Shown here piece after piece: positions 26,311 through 34,618 of a stretch of 64,000 nucleotides of DNA. The stretch comes from Foetidibacter luteolus (lineage in GTDB: Bacteria > Bacteroidota > Bacteroidia > Chitinophagales > Chitinophagaceae): NCBI RefSeq assembly GCF_009650435.1, contig NZ_VVIP01000028.1, forward strand, positions 1 to 64,000. The letters run 5' to 3'. Below the pieces are notes generated by a model that had not been told where the DNA came from, searched no databases, and worked only from the letters and a program-made list of their open reading frames with translations. The stretch's first letter is position 1, and each line of letters begins with the position of its first letter. A program made the position numbers and the translations under genes.

Positions 26311-26510
26311 TTAACAAAGCGACTTTTGTTTTTTGCCCACCAACCTTCTTTAGCCTTTTTAGCCAAAGCGTCAACGTCTGATTGTTTGGCTTTTGATTTG
26401 GCAGTCGCTTCTTTATAGGCCAGGCAATCAACTAAACGTTGAAGCCCCTCTATGTCAACGTATGATGGAAGCCTGATAATTATTTCTTTGCTTGTTCTTT
26501 CGATTACCAT
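26307..26510 (-). CDS. Antitoxin-like small protein upstream of a PIN toxin remnant
   Basis: The 67-residue protein begins MVIERTSKEIIIRLPSYVDI, a ribbon-like DNA-binding start, continues with a helix (LQRLVDCLAYKEATAKS), and ends in a basic Trp-containing tail (GWWAKNKSRF) that would wrap a toxin. The order and 4-base overlap with the PIN start identify it as the antitoxin of a type II pair. With its toxin broken it is probably a leftover, though it could still bind DNA or other toxins. Confidence 0.72.
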   Translation of the reverse strand: MVIERTSKEIIIRLPSYVDIEGLQRLVDCLAYKEATAKSKAKQSDVDALAKKAKEGWWAKNKSRFVK

Positions 26511-26682
26511 ATCACTTAATTTTCTGTGTTGAAGTTACGAAAACACCCTGCCTGTGTAAACCTTTGTTGGGCGCCCGAAAATGGCACACAACAATCTTTC
26601 TATGCAGCATTTTACCCTTTCCGCATATCTTTTTATTGGAACTCTTCGTTATGTAAAATAACTTACAGCAATTTCCAGAACA

Positions 26683-27432
26683 ATGAGGCGACTTGAACAA
26701 TATCTTATTTACGCGGCTTTTTTTATCATCTTCTGTACCGGGTGTTCCAAACAATCCATCACCCTTTCCCTTCCGGATATTAAAGAATATTATCCGGTAC
26801 AGCCGGGTAAGGTGTTTATTTACCGGCTTGATTCTACCGTAATCCCTCCTTTTGGCACAGCGCTCATCACAAGGTCGTACATGGCCAAAGACAGCATTGA
26901 GTCTGAATTCCTGGACAATACCGACAGAACATCTTACCGGGTTTACCGTTATACAACAGACACTTTGTTTCAGCAAGGCTGGCAATATGTTTCCACCTAT
27001 TTTATTACCATGGCAGAAAACGCTATCGAAGTAAGCGAAGACAACCTGCGGTTCATAAAGCTGAAAGCCCCCGTAAACGCGGAAAGCACCTGGAAAGGCA
27101 ATACATATATAGAAACCGCTTCGGCCAACTCGCCGGTGCGCTACCTGCATAACTGGGATTATGCTTACCAAAACATCAACGAACCTTATACAGTATTAAA
27201 CGGTACGCTGAATAATACGTTAACCATTTTACAACAGGATGAAAATTCTCCTGATACGGAATTCGACCCATCAGAATTGTTTCATGAAAGAAATTATTCA
27301 GTTGAAGTATATGCAAAAGGCATAGGGTTGGTATATAAGGATTTTTTACATTGGACATGGCAGCTTAACCCAACGCCGGCTTTTTCTGATAACAGCTATG
27401 GCATAAGGCTTAACCTTGTTGAGTACAGATGA
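26683..27432 (+). CDS. Predicted lipoprotein of unknown function
   Basis: The 249-residue precursor has a signal peptide and lipobox (YAAFFIIFCTGC-S). The mature part is beta-rich, with EYYPVQPGKVFIYRLDSTVIPPF near its start. This resembles the family of Bacteroidota lipoproteins that begin with a phrase like 'YYPLKVGNYWVYRVD'. Function unknown; probably surface or periplasmic. It faces away from the antitoxin gene across a shared promoter region. Confidence 0.75.
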   Translation: MRRLEQYLIYAAFFIIFCTGCSKQSITLSLPDIKEYYPVQPGKVFIYRLDSTVIPPFGTALITRSYMAKDSIESEFLDNTDRTSYRVYRYTTDTLFQQGWQYVSTYFITMAENAIEVSEDNLRFIKLKAPVNAESTWKGNTYIETASANSPVRYLHNWDYAYQNINEPYTVLNGTLNNTLTILQQDENSPDTEFDPSELFHERNYSVEVYAKGIGLVYKDFLHWTWQLNPTPAFSDNSYGIRLNLVEYR

Positions 27433-27469
27433 TTGAACAGCCAACAAAAGCACAATATCTGTACGCAAT

Positions 27470-27520
27470 GCTGGTGAATAATGTTCAGAACGTACAAGAG
27501 TGCGACGCAACGGAAGCCAA
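27470..27520 (+). repeat. Element A copy 7
   Basis: CTGGTGAATAATGTTCAGAA is followed by GTACAAGAGTGCGACGCAAC and GGAAGCC. It is a sequence intermediate between the GTGACAC and GCGACGC core types, which ties the two subfamilies together. Confidence 0.75.
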
Positions 27521-27585
27521 ATTCATGTTCCTGCGCCGGGCCCATAAAAATTTTCTTTGTTTATTTTTTACAGCTTAAGCAAACA

Positions 27586-29496
27586 ATGAAAAAATTAATT
27601 CTAACGGTAATATTGGTATGGTGCGTAACAGTTACTTTTTCTCAATACGATAAATGGATTGTGAGGTTTACGGATAAGCACAACAGCAGCTTTGATGTAA
27701 GCAGCCCGTCGGCTTACCTTTCTGAAAAGGCCATTGCAAGAAGAGGCAAACACAACATACCCATAGACAGCAGCGACCTGCCTGTTAACACAGCTTATGT
27801 AACAGGCCTGGCCGCGATTGCCAACGTAAAAGTGCTCAGTACATCCCGCTGGCTAAACCAGGCACTCATTGAATGCAGCGATGAAGCCAGCCTGCAACAA
27901 ATAAAACAATTGCCTTTTGTGCAATCGGCGCAGGATATCGGCAACCGCAAAGCCGGCAACAAGAAGAAGCCCGAGCCAACTTACCCGTTGCGCAAAACAC
28001 AGAAACAAACGGGCGCCAATGATTTTTACAGTTACAGCAACTCTTACGCACAGGTACATATACACGAAGGCGAGTTTTTGCACAACAAAGGGTTTCGCGG
28101 CCAGGATGTTACCATTGCTATGCTGGATGCGGGCTTTAACAGCTATAAATCAATAGGCGCATTTGACAGCATGCTGATGAAGGGGCACATGCTGGGCGAA
28201 AAAGATTTTGTAGCCTTTGACAACAGTGTTAACGAAGATGATTTTCACGGCATGTTTTGCCTTAGTACCATTGCCGCCAACTGGCCCGGGCAAATGGTGG
28301 GCACGGCGCCGGAAGCTTTTTTCTGGCTATTGCGCAGCGAAAGAAGTGGCAGCGAATACCCCATTGAGGAACACAACTGGGTGGTAGCCGCCGAATTTGC
28401 GGATAGCGCCGGGGCGGACATGATATCTTCTTCGCTGGGCTACTACACTTTTGACGACAGCCGCTTTGACCATAGCTATGCTGATATTTATAAAAACAGC
28501 ACCATGGTTAGCCAGGGTGCGGCATGGGCCTGCAGAAAAGGCATGATTGTAATGAACAGCGCCGGCAACGAAGGTAACGGCTCGTGGAAGTACATTATTT
28601 TTCCCGCCGATGCAGACAGCGTTTGTGCCGTTGGCGCGGTAAACAGCAGCGGGCAAATAGCCTCTTTCAGCAGTTATGGCTATCCCGGTAAAGTTAAGCC
28701 CAACGTGGTATCAGTGGGTGCAGGTACGGTAATAGCGGGCCCGCAGGGGCCGGTAACTGGTTCCGGAACTTCTTTCTCTAACCCTAACCTTGCTGGGTTG
28801 GTGGCCTGTTTGTGGCAGGCTTTTCCGCAATACAATAACATGGACATACTGGACGCTGTTTACCGCAGTGCAGACAAACATAACAAGCCTGATAACCGCT
28901 TTGGCTATGGCATACCCAATATGAAAACCGCCTACCGGCTGTTGAAACACCGCCAAAATACGGAGCAGTATGGCGAAGATTGGTTTTGGGTAACACCGGC
29001 GGTTTTTTCCACCACTATTGATGTACGTTTTACAGGCCGGGTGGATAGTACCGCCACTGTTGAACTGTTGAACCCGCAGGGCACCGTGTTGGCCACCCTG
29101 CACTTTGCCACCGAGAAAGAAGATGTGTACGATTCCTCTTTCAACAGCCTGCTTAACCTGCCCGGCGGCAATTATACCGTACGTTACACAGATTATACTG
29201 GCAGCCGCAGCATTACCGTTAAAAAGAATGGGCCGGTACTTACAGACTGGCTGATGGCGGCGCCTAACCCATTCAACAACAACCTTACCGTTTACGCCAA
29301 AGCCCCTGAAACCGGCAAAGCCACGTTCAGGCTGGTAACGGTGTCGGGAAAAATAATAGAAACCGTTGAGCTTAACACCGTGGCGGGTTCGCAATACAGC
29401 GTAAGTTTTAACCGCGCCAAATCAGTTGCACGGGGCGTTTATTTTGTGGAATACATTAGTGATAACAACAGGAAAAGCCTAAGGGTGCTGAAGTAA
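27586..29496 (+). CDS. Subtilisin-like (S8) serine peptidase with T9SS sorting domain
   Basis: From ATG 27586 the 636-residue precursor has a signal peptide (MKKLILTVILVWCVTVTFSQ), an inhibitor-like prodomain (DKWIVRFTDKHNS...), and a peptidase S8 domain with Asp181 (AMLDAGFNS), His221 (EDDFHGMFC) and Ser396 (GSGTSFSNPN). A type A C-terminal sorting domain follows (APNPFNNNLTVYAKAP to GVYFVEYISDNNRKSLRVLK). It should be exported by Sec, then secreted or attached to the cell surface by the type IX system. An earlier start at 27481 lies inside element A and is rejected. Confidence 0.93.
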   Translation: MKKLILTVILVWCVTVTFSQYDKWIVRFTDKHNSSFDVSSPSAYLSEKAIARRGKHNIPIDSSDLPVNTAYVTGLAAIANVKVLSTSRWLNQALIECSDEASLQQIKQLPFVQSAQDIGNRKAGNKKKPEPTYPLRKTQKQTGANDFYSYSNSYAQVHIHEGEFLHNKGFRGQDVTIAMLDAGFNSYKSIGAFDSMLMKGHMLGEKDFVAFDNSVNEDDFHGMFCLSTIAANWPGQMVGTAPEAFFWLLRSERSGSEYPIEEHNWVVAAEFADSAGADMISSSLGYYTFDDSRFDHSYADIYKNSTMVSQGAAWACRKGMIVMNSAGNEGNGSWKYIIFPADADSVCAVGAVNSSGQIASFSSYGYPGKVKPNVVSVGAGTVIAGPQGPVTGSGTSFSNPNLAGLVACLWQAFPQYNNMDILDAVYRSADKHNKPDNRFGYGIPNMKTAYRLLKHRQNTEQYGEDWFWVTPAVFSTTIDVRFTGRVDSTATVELLNPQGTVLATLHFATEKEDVYDSSFNSLLNLPGGNYTVRYTDYTGSRSITVKKNGPVLTDWLMAAPNPFNNNLTVYAKAPETGKATFRLVTVSGKIIETVELNTVAGSQYSVSFNRAKSVARGVYFVEYISDNNRKSLRVLK

Positions 29497-29500
29497 ACTT

Positions 29501-29576
29501 GGATACCAGCGAGGGTACTTCGTAGCAGCATCGTTGCGTCGCAAGCACTTCATCGTTCGGTTATAATGGCGACTTT
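29501..29576 (-). repeat. Element A copy 8
   Basis: On the minus strand it reads GATGAAGTGCTTGCGACGCA then ACGATGCTGCTACGAAG and ends GCTGGTATCC. It lies between convergent genes. Confidence 0.8.
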
Positions 29577-29640
29577 GGTTTCCAATTCTATCATCACTTT
29601 AGCATGCAAAGCGTGTAACAAAGTCTTGTTCACCATATAC

Positions 29641-29668
29641 TAAAAATGCGGAGCGCTTCCGCCCCGCA
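29641..29668 (-). terminator. Intrinsic terminator of leuS
   Basis: On the minus strand TGCGGGGCG pairs with CGCTCCGCA across a short loop (one G-T pair), followed by TTTTTA. It lies 26 bases past the leuS stop. Confidence 0.7.
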
Positions 29669-29693
29669 TCCGTTTATTAAAAACTTCATTTAC

Positions 29694-32600
29694 CTACGCC
29701 ACCACATTAATCATCCTGCCCTTTACATAAATCACTTTTTTATGCGGCTTGCCATCCAGCCATTTCTGAACCACTTCGTTGCCCAGGGCAATTTGCTCTA
29801 CCTCCTCCTGTGTGGCATCCAGTGCCAGCTTAAGCGTTGTGCGTAGTTTACCATTAACACTTACCGGGTATTCTTTCTCAGATTCTACCAGGTATTTGGC
29901 CTCAAACTTAGGGAAGCTTGCATCCAGTATACTGCCGGTATTACCCAAAAGGCCCCACAGTTCTTCCGCAATATGCGGCGCATACGGCGTAAGTAATATC
30001 AACAGCGGTTCTAATATTTCGCGTTTGTTGCACTTTATGTCAGCCAGTTCATTGGTACAAACCATAAAGGCGCTCACCGCCGTATTAAAAGAAAAACGCT
30101 CCGTGTCGTCCTCAATTTTCTTTATGGTTTTGTGCAGTATTTTCCATTCGGCATCAGTGGCTTTATCATTGGTCCAAACCTGTCCCTTCAATTCATCATA
30201 AAACAAACGCCACAGCTTACGCAGAAAACGGTGTACGCCTTCAATACCTTTGGTGTCCCATGGTTTGCTTTGTTCTACCGGGCCAAGGAACATTTCATAC
30301 ATGCGGAAGGTATCTGCGCCGTATTTGATAACGAGGTCGTCCGGGTTTACTGTGTTGAATTTAGACTTGGACATTTTTTCAACTTCAACACCACAGATGT
30401 ATTTGCCTGAGTTGACATCAGAATCATCCTTTCCAGATATAGGAGTATTGAGACTTCCATCTTCGCAAATAAAAATAGCCTTTTTATCATCCAGCCTCCA
30501 CTTTCTAAAAGAATTCATATTTAGTTCAACGCCATCTACAATATTCACATCAACATGTATGGCATTGAAAGGAAGTGTTCCTTCATCATGCAAAGAAATC
30601 TGCAAATCCAAGTCAAGTTCTTGAATTTTCTTTTTTAAATATTCAACACTTGTGCTATCCCCCTCACTGATTTTATCCGCAAAATTTTTAGAAATATAAA
30701 TTGGAGCAATTTGTGAGATATCCGTGTCAGGAGGAAATATGCCTGCATTTTGCACCCTATACACAAACCTGCTACTCCCCTGTATCATCCCCTGGTTTAC
30801 CAATTTCTTATACGGTTCATCATGGCCAATATGCCCCAGGTCAAACAAAGCTTTTGTCCACATGCGGCTATAAAGCAAATGGCCTACCGCATGTTCTGTA
30901 CCGCCAATGTATAAGTCAACCTGGCCCCAGTAATCACTTACTTTACGGTCGCAGAAAGCGGCATCATTATGCGGGTCCATATAGCGCAGAAAATACCAGC
31001 TACTACCGGCATAACCGGGCATGGTGTTCGTTTCCCTCACCCCCTGCCCCCTCTCCACAAGTGGAGATGGGGTAGGCTTTGTAAGCTCCGACTTAATCTT
31101 ATCCCTTACTGCAAAAACATTTTCCAATACTTCATCATTAGAAAACCTGATTACCCTGAAGCCAATCTCTTCCAGCACTTTTGTCCTGTTATCGTCGTAT
31201 AATTTTTGTTCCTCATTTTCATGATAACCACCATCAACCTCAACAATTAGCTTTTGTTGCAGGGCGACAAAGTCAGCTATATAAGCATCAATAGGATGCT
31301 GCCGTCTGAACTTCACACCCAGTTTGCTATCACGCAATACTTCCCACAAAGCATGTTCAGCTTCCGTATGACCCTTCCTGTTTGCTTTGGCGTTTTCATA
31401 CTGGACAGGTGAAGCAACTCTGTATTTTGGCACGTTGGCTGCACCAACGGCTCCCTTCTCCACTTGTGGAGAAGGGTCGGGGATGAGGACCCAATCTTTA
31501 ATGTTGGCCAATGGCCCCTCTCCTTCCGGTCCGGGGGAATAAGAATCTACCTTTGGTAATTCCAGTGGCAGTTCGCTTTCATCCAATGGATAGGCAATTC
31601 CATTCTTCCACGCAATCGGAAATGGCTCTCCCCAATAGCGTTGGCGACTAAATGCCGCGTCACGCATACGGTAGTTAACCTTCGCCTTACCGATGCCCAG
31701 TTCTTCAATCTTTTTGTTAACTATACTAATTGCATCACGCATTACAATGCCATCCAAAAAGTCGCTGTTGGTAAGCTTTGCATCCTTGGTAGGGTTAGCT
31801 TCCTCACCGTTGAAGTAGTCGCCAATAATATTCGTGATGGGTATATTAAAATGCTTCGCAAACTTAAAATCACGTTCATCACCGCAGGGCACGGCCATGA
31901 TAGCACCAGTGCCATAACCGGCCAATACATATTCACTTATCCAGATAGGTATTTCCCGGCCATTGAAAGGATTGATGGCATAAGCGCCGGTAAAACAACC
32001 GGTGATCTTTTTTTCCGCCATACGCTCCCGCTCACTGCGGCTTTTAACGTAGGCAATGTATTCGTCAACAGCGGCAGATTGGGCTGCAGATTTTATTCGG
32101 TTAATCAAATCCAATTCCGGTGCCACTACCATAAAGTCAACTCCAAATATGGTATCGGGCCTTGTGGTATAAACAACCAGTCTAGAGCTGGCATCTTTGA
32201 TTTCAAAGCTTACTTCTGCACCTGTTGATTTCCCAATCCAGTTCGTCTGCATTTCCTTCATCGCCTCACTAAACTCAATACGTTCAAGACCTTCCAGCAA
32301 TCTGTCTGCATATTCAGTGATGCGCAGGTACCATTGACGCAGTTTCTTTTTAACAACAGGATACCCCCCACGTTCACTAACACCATTCACTACTTCATCA
32401 TTAGCCAATACAGTACCCAATGCTTCACACCAGTTTACTTCGCCATAGCCGCAGTAAGCCAGGCGGTATTCCATTAAAACAGACTGTTGGGTAAATTCAT
32501 CAAAGGCATTCCATTCCTCAGCGGAAAACAGGTTACTGGTGGCAGGTTGCAGGTTGCCCGTTACCGGTAGCTGAAATTTATCATTGGGAACCGGATGGTT

Positions 32601-33110
32601 GGTATTTCCTTCTTTCTCAAAAGCGGCAACCAATGCATCAATAGATTCTGCCTTATTTGTTTGCCTGTTGTAGAAGCTTTTAAACAGTTGCAGGAATATC
32701 CATTGCGTCCATTTGTAGTATTTAGGGTCGCTGGTACGCACTTCACGGCTCCAGTCGAAGCAAAAGCCGATATTATCTAACTGCTTGCGAAAGTTGGCAA
32801 TATTCTGTTCGGTACTCACGGCAGGGTGAACACCATGGTCAATCGCATATTGCTCAGCAGGCAGGCCAAACGCATCATAACCCATCGGGTGAAGCACGTT
32901 AAAGCCCTTCAGCCTTTTAAAGCGGGCATAAATATCGCTGGCTATATAACCCAGCGGATGGCCCACATGCAACCCGGCGCCGCTGGGGTAAGGAAACATA
33001 TCCAGCACATAAAACTTTGGCTTGTCACTCTCATTTGGCACTTTATACGCATCTGTATCTTTCCAGCGCTGCTGCCATTTCTGTTCTATCTCACGAAAAT
33101 TGTATTCCAT
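29694..33110 (-). CDS. leuS: Leucyl-tRNA synthetase with an in-frame DUF559 endonuclease insertion
   Basis: The 1138-residue protein charges tRNA-Leu. Start 33110 gives MEYNFREIEQKW, the usual Bacteroidota start; an in-frame ATG at 33140 adds 10 residues. The HIGH-type motif HVGH is at 48-51 and KMSKS at 912-916. The editing domain (TTRPDTIFGVDFMVVAPE) and anticodon-binding C-terminus are present, so aminoacylation should be intact. It is roughly 190-200 residues longer than usual. Residues 542-691 (31038-31487) are a foreign segment between NIKDW and RETNTMPGYAGSSWYF. It contains a complete DUF559/VSR-like nuclease domain bounded by palindrome-encoded SPQVEKG and SPLVERG. A second small oddity is LPVTGNLQPATSNLFS (about 32525-32575), a translated intergenic repeat. 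Confidence 0.95.
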   Translation of the reverse strand: MEYNFREIEQKWQQRWKDTDAYKVPNESDKPKFYVLDMFPYPSGAGLHVGHPLGYIASDIYARFKRLKGFNVLHPMGYDAFGLPAEQYAIDHGVHPAVSTEQNIANFRKQLDNIGFCFDWSREVRTSDPKYYKWTQWIFLQLFKSFYNRQTNKAESIDALVAAFEKEGNTNHPVPNDKFQLPVTGNLQPATSNLFSAEEWNAFDEFTQQSVLMEYRLAYCGYGEVNWCEALGTVLANDEVVNGVSERGGYPVVKKKLRQWYLRITEYADRLLEGLERIEFSEAMKEMQTNWIGKSTGAEVSFEIKDASSRLVVYTTRPDTIFGVDFMVVAPELDLINRIKSAAQSAAVDEYIAYVKSRSERERMAEKKITGCFTGAYAINPFNGREIPIWISEYVLAGYGTGAIMAVPCGDERDFKFAKHFNIPITNIIGDYFNGEEANPTKDAKLTNSDFLDGIVMRDAISIVNKKIEELGIGKAKVNYRMRDAAFSRQRYWGEPFPIAWKNGIAYPLDESELPLELPKVDSYSPGPEGEGPLANIKDWVLIPDPSPQVEKGAVGAANVPKYRVASPVQYENAKANRKGHTEAEHALWEVLRDSKLGVKFRRQHPIDAYIADFVALQQKLIVEVDGGYHENEEQKLYDDNRTKVLEEIGFRVIRFSNDEVLENVFAVRDKIKSELTKPTPSPLVERGQGVRETNTMPGYAGSSWYFLRYMDPHNDAAFCDRKVSDYWGQVDLYIGGTEHAVGHLLYSRMWTKALFDLGHIGHDEPYKKLVNQGMIQGSSRFVYRVQNAGIFPPDTDISQIAPIYISKNFADKISEGDSTSVEYLKKKIQELDLDLQISLHDEGTLPFNAIHVDVNIVDGVELNMNSFRKWRLDDKKAIFICEDGSLNTPISGKDDSDVNSGKYICGVEVEKMSKSKFNTVNPDDLVIKYGADTFRMYEMFLGPVEQSKPWDTKGIEGVHRFLRKLWRLFYDELKGQVWTNDKATDAEWKILHKTIKKIEDDTERFSFNTAVSAFMVCTNELADIKCNKREILEPLLILLTPYAPHIAEELWGLLGNTGSILDASFPKFEAKYLVESEKEYPVSVNGKLRTTLKLALDATQEEVEQIALGNEVVQKWLDGKPHKKVIYVKGRMINVVA
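31052..31067. repeat. Palindrome P, downstream boundary of the DUF559 insertion
   Basis: TCTCCAC-AA-GTGGAGA is a perfect 7-bp inverted repeat embedded in CCCTCACCCCCTGCCCC...GATGGGG. In the leuS frame it encodes part of PSPLVERGQG. Confidence 0.85.
31453..31476. repeat. Palindrome P, upstream boundary of the DUF559 insertion
   Basis: CCCTTCTCCAC-TT-GTGGAGAAGGG is a perfect 11-bp inverted repeat, followed by TCGGGGATGAGG. In the leuS frame it encodes PSPQVEKGA. Confidence 0.9.
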
Positions 33111-33208
33111 CAAACTGTTTATTGCTTGTTTTTTGTTCAAAGTTTAAGGTTCAAGGTTCTGTCGTCTCCTGATTAAACATGGAACATCTGAACATTGAAC
33201 ATTTTTTA

Positions 33209-33294
33209 GATACCAGCTAAGTACTTCGTGGCATCGTCCCTTGCGTCGCAAGCACTTCATCGTTCTGTTCAATGGGCATCTTTTCAGCCCGGAT
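33209..33294 (-). repeat. Element A copy 9
   Basis: The minus strand reads CGGGCTGAAAAGATGCCCAT, GATGAAGTGCTTGCGACGCA, GGGACGATGCCACGAAG and ends GCTGGTATCT. It lies upstream of leuS. Confidence 0.8.
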
Positions 33295-33391
33295 CAGGGC
33301 CGTTGCAAGCCACCTAATAACGCTGCACAACAGCCACCAACATTGAACTTTGAACAAAACAACATTGAGCAACTGAAACCTGTTACCCAAT

Positions 33392-33475
33392 GCCGCGTAG
33401 CGAACAGAACGTACAAGTGAGTGACACAACGGAAGCCTCATAGCAGTCCCGAAGGTTCGGGACAGTCCGTCCACA
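33392..33475 (+). repeat. Element A copy 10 (GTGACAC subtype with extra hairpin)
   Basis: GAACGTACAAGTGAGTGACA then CAACGGAAGCCTCATAGCA precede a perfect hairpin GTCCCGAA-GG-TTCGGGAC (33446-33463) and GTCCGTCCACAAAAAA. Copy 14 carries the same added hairpin. It lies on the ftsX side of the divergent leuS-ftsX gap, which holds two element A copies in 470 bases. Confidence 0.8.
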
Positions 33476-33570
33476 AAAAATCCACACCTCATACTAAGCC
33501 TGCGAAACTAACGTTAAGAATGCGTGCAAATGTAAGCGAATCCACTAAATTTGCCCCACCTCATCCCCCG

Positions 33571-33595
33571 CCCTTCTCTACGCGGTGGAGAAGGG
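33571..33595. repeat. Palindrome P, solitary intergenic copy
   Basis: CCCTTCTCTAC-GCG-GTGGAGAAGGG (one mismatch) is preceded by CCTCATCCCCCG, the same context as the palindromes in leuS. It sits 18 bases upstream of the ftsX start codon. Confidence 0.75.
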
Positions 33596-33613
33596 GGTTA
33601 AAAAAATTATCGA

Positions 33614-34489
33614 ATGGCTGAAATTGGAAAATCTTCTCTGCGCCGCAGCAAACCCAGTTATATCTATAGTATCATCGGTGTGGCCATTGTGCTGTTGATT
33701 ATGGGCATTATGGGCTGGTTCTTTTTAAACTTCAGGCAGGTAGGCAATTCTCTTAAGGAGGACATCCGCATAAGCGCCTACCTGCGCACCATGAACAAAG
33801 ACACCATTAACCAGATACAGCAGTACATAACCGCCCAACCCTGGGCCAAAAATGTAACCTACATCAATAAGGAAAGCGCCAAAGAAATCTGGAACAAAGA
33901 AAACAACGAAGACTGGAGCAAGATACTGGACTATAACCCGCTTCCGGAAAGTATAGACTTTTATGCACGCAACGAATACGTGGACAAAGACAGCCTGCAA
34001 AAAATAAGCGCCAGGCTAATGGCTGCCTACAAAGACCAGATTACAGACATTACATACCCGCAAACACTGGTTACCACTTTAAATGAAAAATCAAGGGTAT
34101 ACGGTGTGGCGTTTTTGGTAATATCAGTACTGCTGGGCATTATTGTTATTATCAGCATTGACAATACGATACGGCTGGCTATGTTCAGCAACCGCTTTTT
34201 AATTAAAACCATGCAAATGGTGGGCGCTACCCGCAATTTTATTGCCAAGCCGATGGATTTAAGGGCTGTTGTAAACGGCCTCATCAGCGCATTGATTGCC
34301 ATTGCCATATTATTCGGGCTGATACAATGGGCCGAAAGCTGGATACCTCAGCTTAAAGCCATCCGGGATATTAAGCTGAACCTGGTACTTTTTGGCGGTA
34401 TGATACTGGTTGGTGTTGGTATCTCCGTTTTCAGTACCCACCGCAGCGTAATGAAGTACCTGAAGATGAAGCTGGACGATTTGTATTAA
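33614..34489 (+). CDS. ftsX: Cell division protein FtsX
   Basis: The 291-residue membrane protein has the FtsX layout: helix at about 20-42, a large periplasmic domain (SLKEDIRISAYLRTMNKD to SLQKISARLM), then three helices (about 167-187, 223-245, 262-282) with the FtsX permease signature FSNRFLIKTMQMVGATRNFIAKP. With FtsE it forms the ABC-like complex that activates septal peptidoglycan hydrolases. FtsE is not in the window. DUF3098 follows, as is usual in Bacteroidota. Confidence 0.93.
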   Translation: MAEIGKSSLRRSKPSYIYSIIGVAIVLLIMGIMGWFFLNFRQVGNSLKEDIRISAYLRTMNKDTINQIQQYITAQPWAKNVTYINKESAKEIWNKENNEDWSKILDYNPLPESIDFYARNEYVDKDSLQKISARLMAAYKDQITDITYPQTLVTTLNEKSRVYGVAFLVISVLLGIIVIISIDNTIRLAMFSNRFLIKTMQMVGATRNFIAKPMDLRAVVNGLISALIAIAILFGLIQWAESWIPQLKAIRDIKLNLVLFGGMILVGVGISVFSTHRSVMKYLKMKLDDLY

Positions 34490-34618
34490 AGGCAAGTGGC
34501 AAGTGAGGTTGGCTGGTAGTGGGGGATTACAAACAGTTAAATAATCTTTCGCACACCCCCACTCGTCATTTACCACTAACCAATTTTTCCTATATTGCAC
34601 CCCTACAAACCAATAACA

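Larger units (their letters stand above)
31038..31487 (-). other. DUF559 (PD-(D/E)XK, VSR-like) domain inserted within leuS
   Basis: About 150 codons are added in frame. The domain core has KGHTEAEHALWEVLRDSKLG, KFRRQHPIDAYIADF, KLIVEVDGGYH, YDDNRTKVLEEIGFRVIRF and DEVLENVFAVRDKI. This is the full set of DUF559 motifs, with Asp613 and the Glu624/Asp626 pair (numbered from 33110) at the expected catalytic places. The edges are the palindromes at 31052-31067 and 31453-31476. No intein motifs are present: there is no Cys/Ser first residue, no terminal His-Asn and no +1 nucleophile. The segment is expected to stay in the mature protein. Confidence 0.85.

Noticed and set aside
31038..31487. The leuS insertion as an intein
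   Set aside because: There is no Cys or Ser at the first position, no His-Asn at the end, no nucleophile at +1, and no Hint-domain blocks. About 150 residues with a DUF559 core does not match a splicing element.
29694..33110. leuS as a pseudogene because of its abnormal length
   Set aside because: The frame is open throughout, all catalytic and editing motifs are present, and the insert lies in a variable loop.
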